From JAKEGK01 sp050116575 (lineage in GTDB: Bacteria; Pseudomonadota; Gammaproteobacteria; SZUA-152), in contig JASFOJ010000062.1 in the NCBI GenBank assembly GCA_050116575.1, positions 1-24,739 of the forward strand: a stretch of DNA of 24,739 nucleotides, written 5' to 3'. Numbering within the stretch: the stretch's first letter is position 1; every line of letters starts with the position of its first letter. The notes beneath the pieces were generated by a model, which did not search any database, was not told where the DNA came from, and saw only the letters and a program-made list of their open reading frames with translations. Shown in pieces: positions 23,326-24,739 of this stretch. A program made the position numbers and the translations under genes.

Positions 23326-23339
23326 AGTGAAATTTCACT
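23326..23339. promoter_or_regulatory. 14-bp perfect palindrome upstream of gcvR, likely operator
   Basis: AGTGAAATTTCACT is its own reverse complement. It lies 38 bp upstream of the gcvR start codon and directly downstream of a minus-strand TATACT (23341-23346), so it would overlap the transcript start. This suits a dimeric repressor site. Which protein binds is unknown. Confidence 0.5.
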
Positions 23340-23340
23340 C

Positions 23341-23346
23341 AGTATA
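23341..23346 (-). promoter_or_regulatory. Possible -10 element of gcvR
   Basis: On the minus strand these bases read TATACT. No good -35 is seen at 16-18 bp. The element is adjacent to the palindrome at 23326-23339. Confidence 0.3.
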
Positions 23347-23484
23347 ACACGAGGAAGGTGGTCAATAAATAACCAGAAGTTTGGTGCTGCGGACAGTGCC
23401 TGAGATTCTTTAAAAAACCACGGCACGCTTGTCATTGACAGGTTGGCTCAGTACCATTGACGCGCTTAGTGCGGTAAAACGAAA

Positions 23485-23501
23485 ATCGCGTTAACCGCGA
23501 T
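23485..23501 (+). promoter_or_regulatory. Short hairpin in the dapA leader
   Basis: ATCGCG at 23485-23490 pairs with CGCGAT at 23496-23501 around TTAAC, 52 bp before dapA. It may be an operator or leader structure. Consensus-like TTGACA occurs at 23435-23440 but without a matching -10 at normal spacing. Confidence 0.3.
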
Positions 23502-23553
23502 ATGCAATACGAAATATCGCAATATAAAAGAACAGGCGAATTGGAGAAAATCT

Positions 23554-24429
23554 ATGTTTCACGGCAGTATGGTTGCCCTGGTCACCCCCATGTTCGAAGA
23601 CGGCAGTCTCGATTTTGAATCGTTGGACCGGCTGATCGAGTTTCATGTGGAAAACAAGACCGATGCCATCGTGGCGGTGGGAACCACCGGTGAATCCGCC
23701 ACCCTGGATGAAAAGGAGCATTGCAATACCATAAAAAGAGCCGTGAAAACCGCGGCAGGCCGGATCCCCATTATCGCCGGTACAGGCTCCAATTCGACCC
23801 GTGAAGCGATCAATTTAACCCGTTGCGCCATGGAGGCGGGTGCCGAAGCCTGCCTGCTGGTAACGCCTTATTACAATAAACCCACCCAGGAAGGCTTATA
23901 CCAGCATTTTCGCAGTATTGCCGAAGCGGTCAGTATTCCGCAGATACTCTATAATGTGCCGGGACGTACCGCCTGCGATATGCTGCCGGAAACGGTGGCA
24001 AGGCTGGCCGGGTTGTCCAATATCGTTGGTATTAAAGAGGCCACCGGCAATATCGAGCGTGCCAAACAGATTCTCGAGTTATGCGGTGATAAGCTGGATG
24101 TTTACAGCGGTGACGATCCGACCGCCATGGAATTAATCCTGGCAGGTGGCAAAGGCGATATCTCCGTGACCGCCAATGTGGCCCCGCGCGCCATGCACGA
24201 TATGTGTGAAGCGGCGCTTCAAGGCGACCGGGAACGTGCCTCACAGATCAATGATTCCATCATGGGCTTGCATAAGAACCTGTTTCTGGAAGCCAATCCC
24301 ATACCGGTGAAATGGGCGTTGTATGAAATGGGATTGATTAAAAGCGGCATTCGCCTGCCATTGACAATGTTTTCGGCGTCACACCATGATGCTCTTCGCC
24401 AGGCCATGAAGCAGGCCAATATCCTTTAA
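23554..24429 (+). CDS. dapA: 4-hydroxy-tetrahydrodipicolinate synthase DapA
   Basis: A 291-residue cytosolic enzyme, first of the lysine/meso-diaminopimelate branch: it condenses pyruvate with aspartate semialdehyde. Motifs of the (beta/alpha)8 family are all present: GTTGES with Thr44-Thr45, TPYYNKP with Tyr107, ILYNVPGRT with Tyr133 and Arg138, and GIKEATGN with the Schiff-base Lys161. The length matches E. coli DapA (292). GGAG eight bases upstream supports the ATG at 23554. The next gene, bamC, starts 42 bp after the stop, the conserved dapA-bamC operon. Nothing unusual is seen. Confidence 0.98.
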   Translation: MFHGSMVALVTPMFEDGSLDFESLDRLIEFHVENKTDAIVAVGTTGESATLDEKEHCNTIKRAVKTAAGRIPIIAGTGSNSTREAINLTRCAMEAGAEACLLVTPYYNKPTQEGLYQHFRSIAEAVSIPQILYNVPGRTACDMLPETVARLAGLSNIVGIKEATGNIERAKQILELCGDKLDVYSGDDPTAMELILAGGKGDISVTANVAPRAMHDMCEAALQGDRERASQINDSIMGLHKNLFLEANPIPVKWALYEMGLIKSGIRLPLTMFSASHHDALRQAMKQANIL

Positions 24430-24471
24430 TTCAATGTACCGGCATCAGTCTAGAGGTGGATATACATAATT

Positions 24472-24739
24472 ATGTTGTTTACACGTTTTGTGGTGGTATC
24501 GTATTTGATTGTCATGTTAACAGGCTGTGGTCTGTTCTGGGGCAAAGATGAATATGCGTATAAAAATGCAAAGTCCGAAAAGCCGCTGGAAATACCTAAA
24601 GGGTTAAAGGCGCCACCGAAAACCCGTCAATTTGATATTCCCCCCGGTGCCAACAATGCGCCGGATACAGATCCAGCGAAACTGGAAGAACCTCCCAAAA
24701 TTGTTAAAAGTGTCGATTTATCGGAAGCACAACTGGCGC
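24472..24739 (+). CDS. bamC: BamC outer-membrane assembly lipoprotein, N-terminal part (runs off the window)
   Basis: The 3' part lies beyond the window; 89 codons are visible. The start ATG at 24472 follows a purine-rich AGAGGTGG at 24452-24459. The N-terminus is a lipoprotein signal: MLFTRFVVVSYLIVMLTGC with Cys19 in an LTGC lipobox. Then comes a soluble segment, KDEYAYKNAKSEKPLEIPKGL, which matches the BamC/NlpB pattern of Tyr-rich sequence followed by a Leu-Glu-Ile-Pro linker that contacts BamD. BamC is an accessory lipoprotein of the BAM complex that inserts beta-barrel proteins. The position straight after dapA agrees. Whether the two C-terminal helix-grip domains are present cannot be checked. 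Confidence 0.88.
   Translation, partial: MLFTRFVVVSYLIVMLTGCGLFWGKDEYAYKNAKSEKPLEIPKGLKAPPKTRQFDIPPGANNAPDTDPAKLEEPPKIVKSVDLSEAQLA

Overview
The window looks like a chromosomal segment of a free-living gammaproteobacterium with moderate GC content. Two things support this. The right end has bcp and gcvR on the minus strand, divergent from dapA-bamC on the plus strand, which is the arrangement known from enterobacteria. There is also a fused three-activity siroheme synthase (cysG). There are no rRNA or tRNA genes, no CRISPR array and no recognisable insertion sequence or phage genes.

Layout. 1-2952: cysG, then two small lipoproteins that look like diverged tandem paralogues. 2973-10325: a signalling block with a PAS-PAS-GGDEF-EAL protein (minus), a small lipoprotein (plus), a large DUF1631 protein (plus) and an HPt/HD-GYP protein (minus). 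The intervals here are long (0.55-0.7 kb) and hold repeats and hairpins but no convincing gene. 11027-14499: a compact plus-strand operon with a GlpK-like FGGY kinase, a cytosolic glycerophosphodiester phosphodiesterase and a short GlpD-like FAD enzyme. Its likely job is to feed glycerol-3-phosphate (or a related polyol phosphate) into central metabolism. 14503-16807: a DUF4136-like lipoprotein and a chemoreceptor gene broken by a frameshift and apparently also by an internal in-frame deletion. 17374-20047: a LysR regulator, a small conserved-looking soluble protein and an AI-2E/PerM-family membrane protein. 20048-22100: an AT-rich patch with one or two orphan small ORFs and a lone Acr3-type arsenite efflux gene, closed by a long perfect-arm hairpin. 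It looks like a later insertion between the PerM-like gene and bcp. 22158-24739: bcp and gcvR (minus), dapA and the start of bamC (plus, running off the end).

Themes. Cyclic-di-GMP turnover is concentrated in 2973-10325, with a cyclase/phosphodiesterase, a phosphorelay-coupled HD-GYP phosphodiesterase and a DUF1631 protein whose C-terminus resembles a small PilZ-like beta domain. The most unusual items are the altered glycerol pocket of the FGGY kinase together with the loss of the GlpD C-terminal domain, the tandem 23-24 bp repeat upstream of the DUF1631 gene, the paralogous lipoprotein pair and the decayed chemoreceptor. I did not find a clearly new multi-gene defence or biosynthetic system. 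All functional calls rest on reading motifs by eye; no database search was run.
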